Positions 56,903 to 64,000 of a stretch of 64,000 nucleotides of DNA are shown piece by piece. Every line of letters begins with the position of its first letter. The stretch's first letter is position 1. Position numbers and translations under genes: made by a program. The DNA is from Pseudomonas sp. DNDY-54 (lineage in GTDB: Bacteria > Pseudomonadota > Gammaproteobacteria > Pseudomonadales > Pseudomonadaceae). The DNA lies in contig NZ_CP082271.1 in the NCBI RefSeq assembly GCF_019880365.1, positions 4,030,001 to 4,094,000 of the forward strand, read 5' to 3'. The notes beneath the pieces are model-generated. The model did not search any database. It was given only the letters and a program-made list of their open reading frames with translations, and was not told where the DNA came from.

Positions 56903-57397
56903 TCAGTGCGCGGTAGCGGGCGCTTCGCCACCTTGCTGCATGCGCGCCGTTTCCTGGGCGTAGAGGGCATCGAAGTTCACCGGTGCCAGCATCAGTGCCG
57001 GGAACGAGCCACGGGTGACCAGGCTGTCGAGGGTTTCTCGGGCATAGGGAAACAGGATGTTGGGGCAGAATGCGCCCAGCGTGTGACTCATGGCCTGAGC
57101 TTCGAGCCCCTTGATCAGGAAAATGCCGGCCTGCTGGACTTCGGCGATGAACGCCACTTCCTCTCCAGTCTTGACCGTCACCGAGAGTGTCAGCACGACT
57201 TCGTGGAAGTCATTTTCGAGCGACTTCTGCTTGGTGTTCAGATCCAGCGCAACGCTGGGATTCCACTCCTGGCGGAAGATTTCCGGGCTCTTGGGCGCCT
57301 CGAAGGAAAGGTCACGGACATAGATCCGCTGCAGGGAAAACTGCGCGCCCTGCTCTTCCTGACCAGCCGCCGCGCCGTTGTTTGCTTGTTCAGTCAT
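56903..57397 (-). CDS. secB: protein-export chaperone SecB
   Basis: A 164-residue tetrameric chaperone that keeps preproteins unfolded and hands them to SecA. Family sequence is FSLQRIYVRDLSFEAPKSPEIF near the N-terminus, VVLTLSVTVKTGEEVAFIAEVQQAGIF in the middle and LGAFCPNILFPYARETLDSLVTRGSFPALMLAPVNFDALY. It follows grxC on the minus strand, the usual rhodanese-grxC-secB order. Confidence 0.97.
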   Translation of the reverse strand: MTEQANNGAAAGQEEQGAQFSLQRIYVRDLSFEAPKSPEIFRQEWNPSVALDLNTKQKSLENDFHEVVLTLSVTVKTGEEVAFIAEVQQAGIFLIKGLEAQAMSHTLGAFCPNILFPYARETLDSLVTRGSFPALMLAPVNFDALYAQETARMQQGGEAPATAH

Positions 57398-57484
57398 GTG
57401 AAGCCTTCTTGTTGTGCATGTCGTTATAGGGTTCGACCTGCCGATGCCAACCCGGGCCGGCGGTACGACAGGTCATGAAGCGAA

Positions 57485-57739
57485 TCACGCCTGCAGCAGC
57501 GCATCCAGCCGACCCGCACGCTCGAGCGCGTGCAGCTCATCACAGCCGCCGACATGTTCGTCGCCAATCCATATCTGAGGGACCGATGTGCGACCGGCCT
57601 TACTGGCCATTTCAGAACGCAAGGCAGGCTTGCCGTCGACAGGTATTTCCTCGTAACTGACACCCTTGCGGTCTAGCAAGCTTTTGGCTCGTATGCAGAA
57701 CGGGCACCAGGCGGTGGTATAGATGACGACTTTAGACAT
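57485..57739 (-). CDS. grxC: glutaredoxin GrxC
   Basis: An 84-residue glutaredoxin with active site C12-P-F-C15 (CPFC instead of the more common CPYC) and the TVPQIWIGDEHVGGCDEL-type glutathione-binding loop, here SVPQIWIGDEHVGGCDEL. It reduces protein and glutathione mixed disulfides. It begins 2 bp after the rhodanese-like gene and is followed by secB. Confidence 0.96.
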   Translation of the reverse strand: MSKVVIYTTAWCPFCIRAKSLLDRKGVSYEEIPVDGKPALRSEMASKAGRTSVPQIWIGDEHVGGCDELHALERAGRLDALLQA

Positions 57740-57741
57740 AG

Positions 57742-58155
57742 TTACTTGACCACTGGCAGGTTTTCGCCGCGCCAGCTGGAAATCCCTCCGGACAGCTTCG
57801 CGGCTGTGAAGCCTGCCTTCTGCAACTCACGGCAGGCCGTTCCGGCGTGCTGGCCCATGGCGTCGACGACTACGATCATCTTGGCCTTGTGCTTTTCCAG
57901 CTCACCTAGTCGGCTGACCAGCTTTTCGTGTGGAATGTTCAACGCATCGACGATGTGACCGGCGTCGAACTCCTTCTTCGCACGCACGTCCAACACCACG
58001 CCTTCGTCGCGGTTGACCAAGTTGGTCAGCTCGCGGTTGCTAAGGCTTTTTCCGCCCTTGCGCGCCTCAGTGACGGCGAGAAGAACCAGCAACACCAGAA
58101 AGATGCTGACCAGCAGATAGTGATTAGAGACAAATTCAATCAGGTTAGCGACCAT
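57742..58155 (-). CDS. membrane-anchored rhodanese-like protein lacking the catalytic Cys
   Basis: A 137-residue protein with an N-terminal membrane helix (HYLLVSIFLVLLVLLAVT, about 12-29) and one rhodanese domain (GVVLDVRAKKEFDAGHIVDALNIPHEKL). At the usual active-site position the sequence is VVDAMGQHAGTACREL, so the catalytic Cys of the CxxGxR loop seems to be Asp. The only Cys nearby is several residues later. Sulfur-transfer activity is therefore doubtful. It heads the grxC-secB group and is divergent from gpmI. Confidence 0.85.
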   Translation of the reverse strand: MVANLIEFVSNHYLLVSIFLVLLVLLAVTEARKGGKSLSNRELTNLVNRDEGVVLDVRAKKEFDAGHIVDALNIPHEKLVSRLGELEKHKAKMIVVVDAMGQHAGTACRELQKAGFTAAKLSGGISSWRGENLPVVK

Positions 58156-58298
58156 CAAAAGGGTACCCGGGGGATAAAATGCGGGCCAGTATACACAGCC
58201 CCCCCACCAGGCTGAACCCTGCGAATCGTGACGCCCAACCGGCCAACAATTAGACTGGCCGCCATTTTTTTCGCGACCTCGTGCAAGGAGCCAGACAC

Positions 58299-59837
58299 AT
58301 GCCCGCCGCGCCCAAACCCCTGGTACTGATGATTCTCGATGGCTTCGGACATAGCGACAGCCCCGAATTCAACGCCATCCATGCGGCCAACAAGCCCGTT
58401 TACGACCGTTTATTAGCCAGCCAGCCTCACGGCCTGATCTCCGGCAGCGGCATGGATGTCGGCCTGCCGGACGGGCAGATGGGCAACTCCGAGGTGGGCC
58501 ACATGAATCTCGGGGCGGGCCGCGTGGTGTACCAGGACTTCACCCGGGTGACCAAGTCCATCCGCGATGGCGACTTCTTCGAGAACCCCACCATTTGCGC
58601 TGCCGTGGACAAGGCGGCAGGTGCGGGCAAGGCCGTGCATATCCTCGGGCTGCTCTCGGACGGTGGTGTGCATAGCCATCAGGATCACCTGGTCGCCATG
58701 GCGGAACTGGCCGCAAAGCGCGGCGCCGAAAAGATCTACCTGCACGCCTTCCTCGACGGCCGAGACACGCCACCAAAAAGCGCACAGCATTCCATCGAAC
58801 TGATGCAGGCCACCTTTACCCGCCTCGGCAAGGGACGCGTTGCCAGCCTGATCGGCCGCTATTTCGCCATGGACCGGGACAACCGCTGGGACCGCGTTGA
58901 GCAGGCGTACAGCCTCATCGTCGATGGCAAGGCCGAGCATCATGCGGACTACGCGGTGGATGGCCTTATCGCAGCATACGAGCGCGGCGAAAGTGACGAG
59001 TTCGTCAAGGCCACCACCATCGGCGAACCGGTGCGCATTGAGGACGGCGACGCGGTGGTGTTCATGAACTTCCGCGCGGATCGCGCCCGCGAGTTGACGC
59101 GCTGCTTCGTTGAGCCGGGTTTCAACGAGTTCCAACGCGCCCGGGTACCGCAACTGGCCGGCTTCGTCATGCTGACCCAGTACGCTGCAAGCATCCCGGC
59201 GCCGGCGGCGTTCGCACCCGAAGCTCTGACGAACGTACTTGGCGAATACCTAGCCAACAATGGAAAGACCCAGCTGCGCATCGCCGAGACCGAGAAATAC
59301 GCCCACGTCACCTTCTTCTTCTCCGGTGGACGTGAAGAGCCGTTTGTGGGGGAAGAGCGCATCCTCATTCCATCGCCGCAGGTCGCGACCTACGATCTGC
59401 AGCCAGAGATGAGCGCACCGGAAGTCACCAATCGCATCGTTGATGCCATCGAGAATCAGCGCTACGACGTGATTATTGTCAACTACGCCAACGGTGACAT
59501 GGTCGGCCATACCGGCGTGTTTGACGCGGCCGTGAAGGCGGTGGAATGCCTGGACCACTGTATGGGTCGCATTGTCGAGGCGCTCGACAAGGTCGGCGGC
59601 GAGGCGTTAATCACTGCTGACCACGGTAACGTCGAGCAGATGGAAGATGCGATGACCGGCCAGGCCCATACCGCGCATACCTGCGAACCGGTGCCGTTCA
59701 TTTATTACGGCAAGCGCCCGCTGAGAATCCGCGAGGGTGGCGTACTCGCCGACGTGGCCCCAACCATGTTGACGCTGCTTGGCCTGCCGGTGCCCGCCGA
59801 AATGACCGGGCGCTCCGTTGTCGAGCTGGAAAGCTAG
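58299..59837 (+). CDS. gpmI: 2,3-bisphosphoglycerate-independent phosphoglycerate mutase
   Basis: A 512-residue manganese enzyme that interconverts 3- and 2-phosphoglycerate in glycolysis. The metal-binding Asp14 is in MILDGFGHSD, the phosphoserine nucleophile is Ser64 in GQMGNSEVGHMNLG, and ITADHGNVEQM holds C-terminal metal ligands. ATG at 58299 follows AAGGAG (58285-58290), so the six upstream codons are rejected. It is followed by envC. Confidence 0.97.
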   Translation: MPAAPKPLVLMILDGFGHSDSPEFNAIHAANKPVYDRLLASQPHGLISGSGMDVGLPDGQMGNSEVGHMNLGAGRVVYQDFTRVTKSIRDGDFFENPTICAAVDKAAGAGKAVHILGLLSDGGVHSHQDHLVAMAELAAKRGAEKIYLHAFLDGRDTPPKSAQHSIELMQATFTRLGKGRVASLIGRYFAMDRDNRWDRVEQAYSLIVDGKAEHHADYAVDGLIAAYERGESDEFVKATTIGEPVRIEDGDAVVFMNFRADRARELTRCFVEPGFNEFQRARVPQLAGFVMLTQYAASIPAPAAFAPEALTNVLGEYLANNGKTQLRIAETEKYAHVTFFFSGGREEPFVGEERILIPSPQVATYDLQPEMSAPEVTNRIVDAIENQRYDVIIVNYANGDMVGHTGVFDAAVKAVECLDHCMGRIVEALDKVGGEALITADHGNVEQMEDAMTGQAHTAHTCEPVPFIYYGKRPLRIREGGVLADVAPTMLTLLGLPVPAEMTGRSVVELES

Positions 59838-59967
59838 TAACGACGCGGACAACCGGAAGCCAGGCGCAGCTCGTCACTCGCTTGGCCTCCGCTGCTTGGG
59901 GCTTCAAGCCACAGGCGGCGTTTTTAGGCATACTACGGCGGTCAAAAATCTTCCGGTTTGTCCTTTC

Positions 59968-61227
59968 ATGCCTCGTATTCTTCTCGCATTCACGCTTTTC
60001 TGTCTGCTGGGTTCGGCCATGGCGGACGAACGCGCCGACGCCCGCAAACAGATCGAGGCGGCACGCAAAGACGTGGCAGAGCTACAACGTCTGCTCAAGC
60101 AGATAGAACAAGAGAAATCTGCAGTCCAGAAGCAGCTGCAAACGACCGAAAGCGAGATGGGTCAGCTGGAAAAGCAGGTGGACTCGCTGCAACAGGAGAT
60201 CGACCGCAGCGAAGCGGAGCTGGAACGCCTCAACGACGAGAAGACCACCCTCGAAGGCGCCCGCATTGAACAGCAGCGTCTGATCGGAATTCAGGCACGC
60301 GCGGCCTACCAGAGCGGTCGCCAGGAATACCTCAAGCTACTTCTCAACCAGCAGAATCCGGAGAAATTCAGTCGCTCCCTGACCTACTACGACTACCTCA
60401 GCAAGGCTCGTTTCGAGCAAGTTGAGCGTTTCAACGAAACCCTAAGCCAACTGGCCAAGGTCGAAGCCGGTATCGAAGCACAACAGGCAGTGCTCGCCGA
60501 GCAGCAGGATGGATTGCAGGAGCGCCGCGCCCAGCTGGCCGAGGTCCGCAAGGAACGTCAACTGGCGCTGGCCAAGCTTGACCGTGATCTCTCCAGTCGC
60601 GACCAGAAACTCAAGGCCCGCAAGCAAGAACAGGCACAGCTTGAGCGTGTCCTCAAAACCATTGAACAGACGCTTGCACGCCAAGCGCGTGAAGCCGAGC
60701 AGGCACGCCAGCAAGCACTGGCGCAGGCAAGGGAAGAACAGGCGCGCCAACGGCAAGCCAGTGGCCCAGACTCAACGCCGTCCGGCCCGATCGCTTCAAG
60801 CGCGGGCGGCAATTTTGGTGGCCCATTCGCCAGCGCGAAGGGCAAGCTACCCTGGCCGGTCGATGGACGGCTCGTCGCGCGCTACGGCACTCCACGCGGC
60901 GGAGACGCTCGAACCAAGTGGGACGGCGTGCTGATCGGCGCCGATGTCGGTACGCAGGTGCGTGCCGTGCATGGTGGACGCGTGGTATTTGCCGACTGGT
61001 TGCGTGGTGCCGGACTGCTGGTGATCCTTGATCACGGTAACGGTTACTTGAGCCTGTACGGGCACAACCAGAGCCTGCTGCGTGACGCGGGAGAAATCGT
61101 CAAGGCGGGTGATCCCATTGCTACTGTAGGAACCAGTGGCGGGCAGGAATCGGCCGCACTGTATTTCGCCATTCGCCAACAAGGTCGCCCAAGCGACCCG
61201 GCACAATGGTGTCGTGCGCAAGGATAA
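59968..61227 (+). CDS. envC: murein hydrolase activator EnvC
   Basis: A 419-residue periplasmic protein with a signal peptide (MPRILLAFTLFCLLGSAMA), a long coiled coil (about 20-260, with DARKQIEAARKDVAELQRLLKQ), and a C-terminal LytM domain (about 300-415). The LytM domain is degenerate: KWDGVLIGADVGT and ALYFAIRQQG replace the zinc-ligand motifs, so it should be non-catalytic and activate amidases AmiA/B-like at division, as E. coli EnvC does. ATG at 59968 starts the signal peptide. It precedes ctpA. Confidence 0.94.
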   Translation: MPRILLAFTLFCLLGSAMADERADARKQIEAARKDVAELQRLLKQIEQEKSAVQKQLQTTESEMGQLEKQVDSLQQEIDRSEAELERLNDEKTTLEGARIEQQRLIGIQARAAYQSGRQEYLKLLLNQQNPEKFSRSLTYYDYLSKARFEQVERFNETLSQLAKVEAGIEAQQAVLAEQQDGLQERRAQLAEVRKERQLALAKLDRDLSSRDQKLKARKQEQAQLERVLKTIEQTLARQAREAEQARQQALAQAREEQARQRQASGPDSTPSGPIASSAGGNFGGPFASAKGKLPWPVDGRLVARYGTPRGGDARTKWDGVLIGADVGTQVRAVHGGRVVFADWLRGAGLLVILDHGNGYLSLYGHNQSLLRDAGEIVKAGDPIATVGTSGGQESAALYFAIRQQGRPSDPAQWCRAQG

Positions 61228-61272
61228 GAGCCGATTCGGCTACTAGCGCGCCCCTCACAACTGGAGTCAAAC

Positions 61273-62610
61273 ATGCTGCACCTGCGCCGTTTCGCCCACC
61301 CTTCCACCCTGGCCCTGACCATTATGCTGGGGATGTACGGTAGCGCCTGGGCGCAGCAACCGCCCCCAGAGGTGATAACGGAGCCCGTCACACTGGGCAC
61401 CTCAAGCAACAAGGCGCCGCTGCCGCTAGACGAGCTGCGTACCTTTGCCGAGGTGCTGGACCGAATCAAGGCAGCGTATGTCGAGCCAGTCGACGACAAG
61501 ACCCTACTCGAGAACGCCATCAAAGGCATGCTCAGCAATCTCGATCCCCATTCGGCCTATCTGGAGCCCGAAGCGTTTGCCGAGCTTCAGGAAAGCACCA
61601 GCGGCGAGTTTGGCGGCCTCGGGATTGAGGTCGGCATAGAAGACGGATTCATCAAGGTGGTCTCGCCTATCGATGACACACCGGCGTCCAAGGCCGGCAT
61701 CGAGGCCGGCGATCTCATCGTCAAGATCGATGGCAAGCCAACCAAAGGCATGTCAATGATGGATGCGGTCGGCATGATGCGCGGCAAGCCAGGAAGCGAC
61801 ATTTCCCTCTCGCTGGTACGCGAGGGTGGCAAGCCATTCACGGTCAAGCTCACCCGGGCCGTGATCAAGGTCAATAGCGTCAAGAGCCAGATGCTCGAAC
61901 CCGGCTATGGCTATCTGCGCGTCACCCAGTTCCAGATCAACACCGGTGAAGAAGTTGGCAAGGCACTGGCGCAGCTGCGTAAGGAGAATGGCAAAAAGCT
62001 CAACGGACTGGTGCTCGATCTGCGCAACAACCCCGGCGGTGTGCTGCAAGCCGCCGTGGAAGTGTCCGATCATTTCCTCACCGACGGCCTGATCGTCTAT
62101 ACGAAAGGGCGCATCGCCAATTCCGAACTGCGCTTCAATGCCGACCCGGTCGATGCCAGCGAAGGGGTTTCGCTGGTCGTACTGATCAATGGGGGCAGCG
62201 CCTCCGCTTCCGAGATTGTTGCCGGTGCCTTGCAGGATCAGAAGCGCGGCGTCGTGATGGGGACTGACAGTTTCGGCAAGGGCTCCGTACAGACCGTACT
62301 GCCGCTGAACAATGACCGTGCGCTTAAGCTCACCACGGCGCTCTACTACACGCCGAATGGCCGCTCCATCCAGGCGCAGGGCATCGAGCCGGACATTCAA
62401 GTGACACGCGCCAAGCTGACCCGTGAGCAAACCGTCGAAGGCGTTCGTGAAGCGGATCTTGCCGGTCACTTGGGCAACGGCAACGGCGGCCCGGAACGCC
62501 CTACCAGCACACCGATCGCCAGCGACTCGCCACGACCGCAAGACGAGGACTTCCAACTCGGCCAGGCGCTGAATCTGCTCAAGGGACTGAACCTCACCCG
62601 CGGCCAGTAG
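61273..62610 (+). CDS. ctpA: carboxy-terminal processing protease CtpA (S41)
   Basis: A 445-residue periplasmic serine protease. Domains are a signal peptide (MLHLRRFAHPSTLALTIMLG..WA), a helical N-terminal region, a PDZ domain (about 95-175; GLGIEVGIEDGFIKVVSPIDD), and a peptidase domain (about 190-385) with GGSASASE (about 307-314) and the Lys of DSFGKGSVQT forming the Ser-Lys dyad. In P. aeruginosa CtpA degrades peptidoglycan hydrolases with the adaptor LbcA. It overlaps the next gene by 1 bp. Confidence 0.95.
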   Translation: MLHLRRFAHPSTLALTIMLGMYGSAWAQQPPPEVITEPVTLGTSSNKAPLPLDELRTFAEVLDRIKAAYVEPVDDKTLLENAIKGMLSNLDPHSAYLEPEAFAELQESTSGEFGGLGIEVGIEDGFIKVVSPIDDTPASKAGIEAGDLIVKIDGKPTKGMSMMDAVGMMRGKPGSDISLSLVREGGKPFTVKLTRAVIKVNSVKSQMLEPGYGYLRVTQFQINTGEEVGKALAQLRKENGKKLNGLVLDLRNNPGGVLQAAVEVSDHFLTDGLIVYTKGRIANSELRFNADPVDASEGVSLVVLINGGSASASEIVAGALQDQKRGVVMGTDSFGKGSVQTVLPLNNDRALKLTTALYYTPNGRSIQAQGIEPDIQVTRAKLTREQTVEGVREADLAGHLGNGNGGPERPTSTPIASDSPRPQDEDFQLGQALNLLKGLNLTRGQ

Positions 62611-63440
62611 TGGTGCGCCGCGCTGCAATCCTCCTGCTGCTGGCAGTCGTAGCACCACTGCTGGCGCGCGCGGGCGAGTTCGAGTCCAACACCGTTACAG
62701 ACGCTGAGCATCGCGCGGCCATCGCGCGAATGCCGAAGCTGGCGGTGGTGATCGATGATTTGGGGCAACATTCCACGTTGGATGCCCGTGTTCTGGCTTT
62801 ACCCGGCCCCGTGGGCATGGCAATCCTTCCGGATAGCCGCCATGCCACCACGCTGGCCGAACGGGCCAGCGCTGCGGGCAAAACGGTCATGCTGCATCTG
62901 CCCATGGCGCCCGCCGGCGGTCCCTACGCCTGGCACCCACGGCTCGGGCAGGTCGAGCTTTTAAGCCGTCTGAACCAAGCGCTCGCGAAAGTCCCCAATG
63001 CCAGCGGCGTCAATAACCACATGGGCAGCCAGATGACTGATCAGCGCCAGTCGATGGGCTTTCTGATGAGCGAACTGCAGCAAAGGCACTTGTTCTTTCT
63101 CGACAGCCGAACTAATCGCGAAACGGTTGCCGGGGCCTCGGCGCAAGCGATCGGTCTGGCCAGTGTGTCACGCGATGTTTTCCTCGATAACGATCCCAGC
63201 CCCGACGCGGTAGCGGCCCAGTTCCAAGCAGCCTTGCGGCTGGCCCGCATGCAGGGTTCAGCGATTATCATCGGTCATCCTTATCCGAGCACTCTCGCGC
63301 TGCTTGAGGAGCAACTGCCACGCCTGCATGCCCAGGGGATCGACTGGATCGATCTCGGCCAGATGATCGCTACCCGAAGCAACCGTGCGATGGCTGCGCA
63401 CGGTGCGGATGGCATCTACCGCGTCTCACGTCAGAGATAG
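62610..63440 (+). CDS. divergent polysaccharide deacetylase family protein (YibQ)
   Basis: A 276-residue protein with an N-terminal signal peptide (RRAAILLLLAVVAPLLARA). The domain is of the divergent polysaccharide deacetylase type: KLAVVIDDLGQHSTLDARVLALPGPVGMAILP, then VMLHLPMAP, NNHMGSQMT and FFLDSRTNRETVA. Start is GTG at 62610 in TAGTGG, overlapping the ctpA stop by one base. The envC-ctpA-yibQ order is common in Pseudomonas and suggests an envelope role; no activity is established. Its 3' end overlaps the convergent binding-protein gene by 10 bp. Confidence 0.9.
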   Translation: MVRRAAILLLLAVVAPLLARAGEFESNTVTDAEHRAAIARMPKLAVVIDDLGQHSTLDARVLALPGPVGMAILPDSRHATTLAERASAAGKTVMLHLPMAPAGGPYAWHPRLGQVELLSRLNQALAKVPNASGVNNHMGSQMTDQRQSMGFLMSELQQRHLFFLDSRTNRETVAGASAQAIGLASVSRDVFLDNDPSPDAVAAQFQAALRLARMQGSAIIIGHPYPSTLALLEEQLPRLHAQGIDWIDLGQMIATRSNRAMAAHGADGIYRVSRQR

Positions 63441-64000
63441 CGACGCATGATGGCGTCGATGGCGCCGTCGGCCTTCATCTCGTTCAAAGCTTTTTGCAGC
63501 CGTGTCACCACCTCGTCGGGTGTCTGCTTGTTCAGGGCAAGAAACAACTGCGCGTCGTTGAAGCGTAATACGGTGGTGAGACCAGCCACGCCTTCCTGCT
63601 TGGCAAGGTAGGGCCCTACCGGATCGGTCGTCGCCCATAGGTCTATCTGGCCTTTGAGCAGCTTGCCGATGTTCTCCTGGTCGCGCAGTGAGTTGAGCGG
63701 TTCGAAACCTTTGCTTTCAAGATGCTGGCTGACCGCATCGTTCTTGTACGCACCGATTCGATACTGTCCCGCCTGTTCTAATGAACTCAAACGCAACGGG
63801 CTGCCGGGTGGCGCCAGCAGGACCCAACCCGTACTGGCGAGCGGGCCGACCCATTTGAACAGCGGTTCGCGCTCCGGCGTATAGGTTGTTGAGAAGAGCC
63901 CCTGGTTAGGTTGTTCCAGCACCTGGTTATAGATGCGCTCCCAGGGAAAACGCAGCGTCAGGCTGTAGGAAATACCTGCACGCTTGAACATCTCACGGGC
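63431..64000 (-). CDS. amino-acid-type ABC transporter substrate-binding protein (partial)
   Basis: The C-terminal 190 or so residues of a SBP_bac_3-type periplasmic protein whose N-terminus lies beyond the window; the frame continues open through base 64000. Visible features are FPWERIYNQVLEQPNQGLFST, GSPLRLSSLEQAGQYRIGAYKNDAVSQHLES, and DLWATTDPVGPYLAK, typical of class 3 binding proteins of the PA5137 type. The ligand is unknown. Confidence 0.85.
   Translation of the reverse strand, partial: AREMFKRAGISYSLTLRFPWERIYNQVLEQPNQGLFSTTYTPEREPLFKWVGPLASTGWVLLAPPGSPLRLSSLEQAGQYRIGAYKNDAVSQHLESKGFEPLNSLRDQENIGKLLKGQIDLWATTDPVGPYLAKQEGVAGLTTVLRFNDAQLFLALNKQTPDEVVTRLQKALNEMKADGAIDAIMRRYL

Overview
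The window is GC-rich chromosomal DNA of a Pseudomonas-type gammaproteobacterium, most likely the Pseudomonas stutzeri group (Stutzerimonas). The reasons are the protein families, the gene order (algB-kinB, ampDh2, a DgcH-like diguanylate cyclase, an exonuclease-family gene, dsbA, cytochrome c4, engB; and gcvP/H/T, iron ABC genes, ubiI-ubiH-pepP-ygfB, zapA-6S RNA-5-FCL, secB-grxC-rhodanese-gpmI-envC-ctpA-yibQ, all recalled from P. aeruginosa as conserved neighbours) and a Pseudomonas-type REP sequence. The genus is confident; the species group is an inference. I see no prophage, insertion sequence, CRISPR array, tRNA or rRNA.

Layout. 0-3.2 kb: acyl-CoA thioesterase, membrane diguanylate cyclase, AEC transporter, small membrane protein. 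3.3-12.3 kb: recC-recB-recD on the minus strand, with a repeat-bearing spacer before recD and a REP-like sequence read in frame inside recC. 12.5-18.4 kb: a possible small secreted protein, a Na/Pi cotransporter and a TAXI-type TRAP transporter. 18.8-20.7 kb: a 7TM receptor-diguanylate cyclase. 20.7-28.3 kb: a tricarboxylate uptake locus, with TctD/TctE divergent from an OpdH-like porin, TctC, TctB, TctA and an AbrB-family protein. 28.3-31.1 kb: a nucleoside-recognition membrane protein, about 260 bp of gene-free DNA packed with hairpins, and small stress-type proteins. 31.4-34.6 kb: AlgB/KinB. 34.6-41 kb: DUF1330 protein, AmpDh2, diguanylate cyclase, exonuclease-family protein, DsbA, cytochrome c4, EngB. 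41-45.6 kb: glycine cleavage operon gcvT-gcvH-gcvP. 45.7-48.5 kb: ferric iron-type ABC permease and binding protein without an ATPase gene. 48.6-54.4 kb: ubiquinone hydroxylases, PepP, YgfB, a small coiled coil, ZapA, 6S RNA, 5-FCL. 54.4-64 kb: small membrane protein, EVE protein, FliL-like protein, quinone oxidoreductase, SecB, glutaredoxin, rhodanese-like protein, phosphoglycerate mutase, EnvC, CtpA, YibQ and a binding protein cut by the window end.

How it works together. Most of the window is core metabolism, envelope maintenance and signalling. The tricarboxylate locus looks like a complete sensor-to-uptake module, with an OmpR-type direct repeat and a Crc/Hfq-like A-rich leader before the porin gene. 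Three diguanylate cyclases, all keeping the product-inhibition site, and AlgB/KinB point to control of biofilm and exopolysaccharide.

No gene cluster reads as an undescribed defence or biosynthetic system. The least explained structure is the hairpin array at about 29.76-30.01 kb, which may be a structured RNA. Other items worth checking are the REP inside recC, the nested hairpins between gcvH and gcvP, the possible AlgU-type promoter of algB, and a rhodanese-like protein without its usual cysteine.
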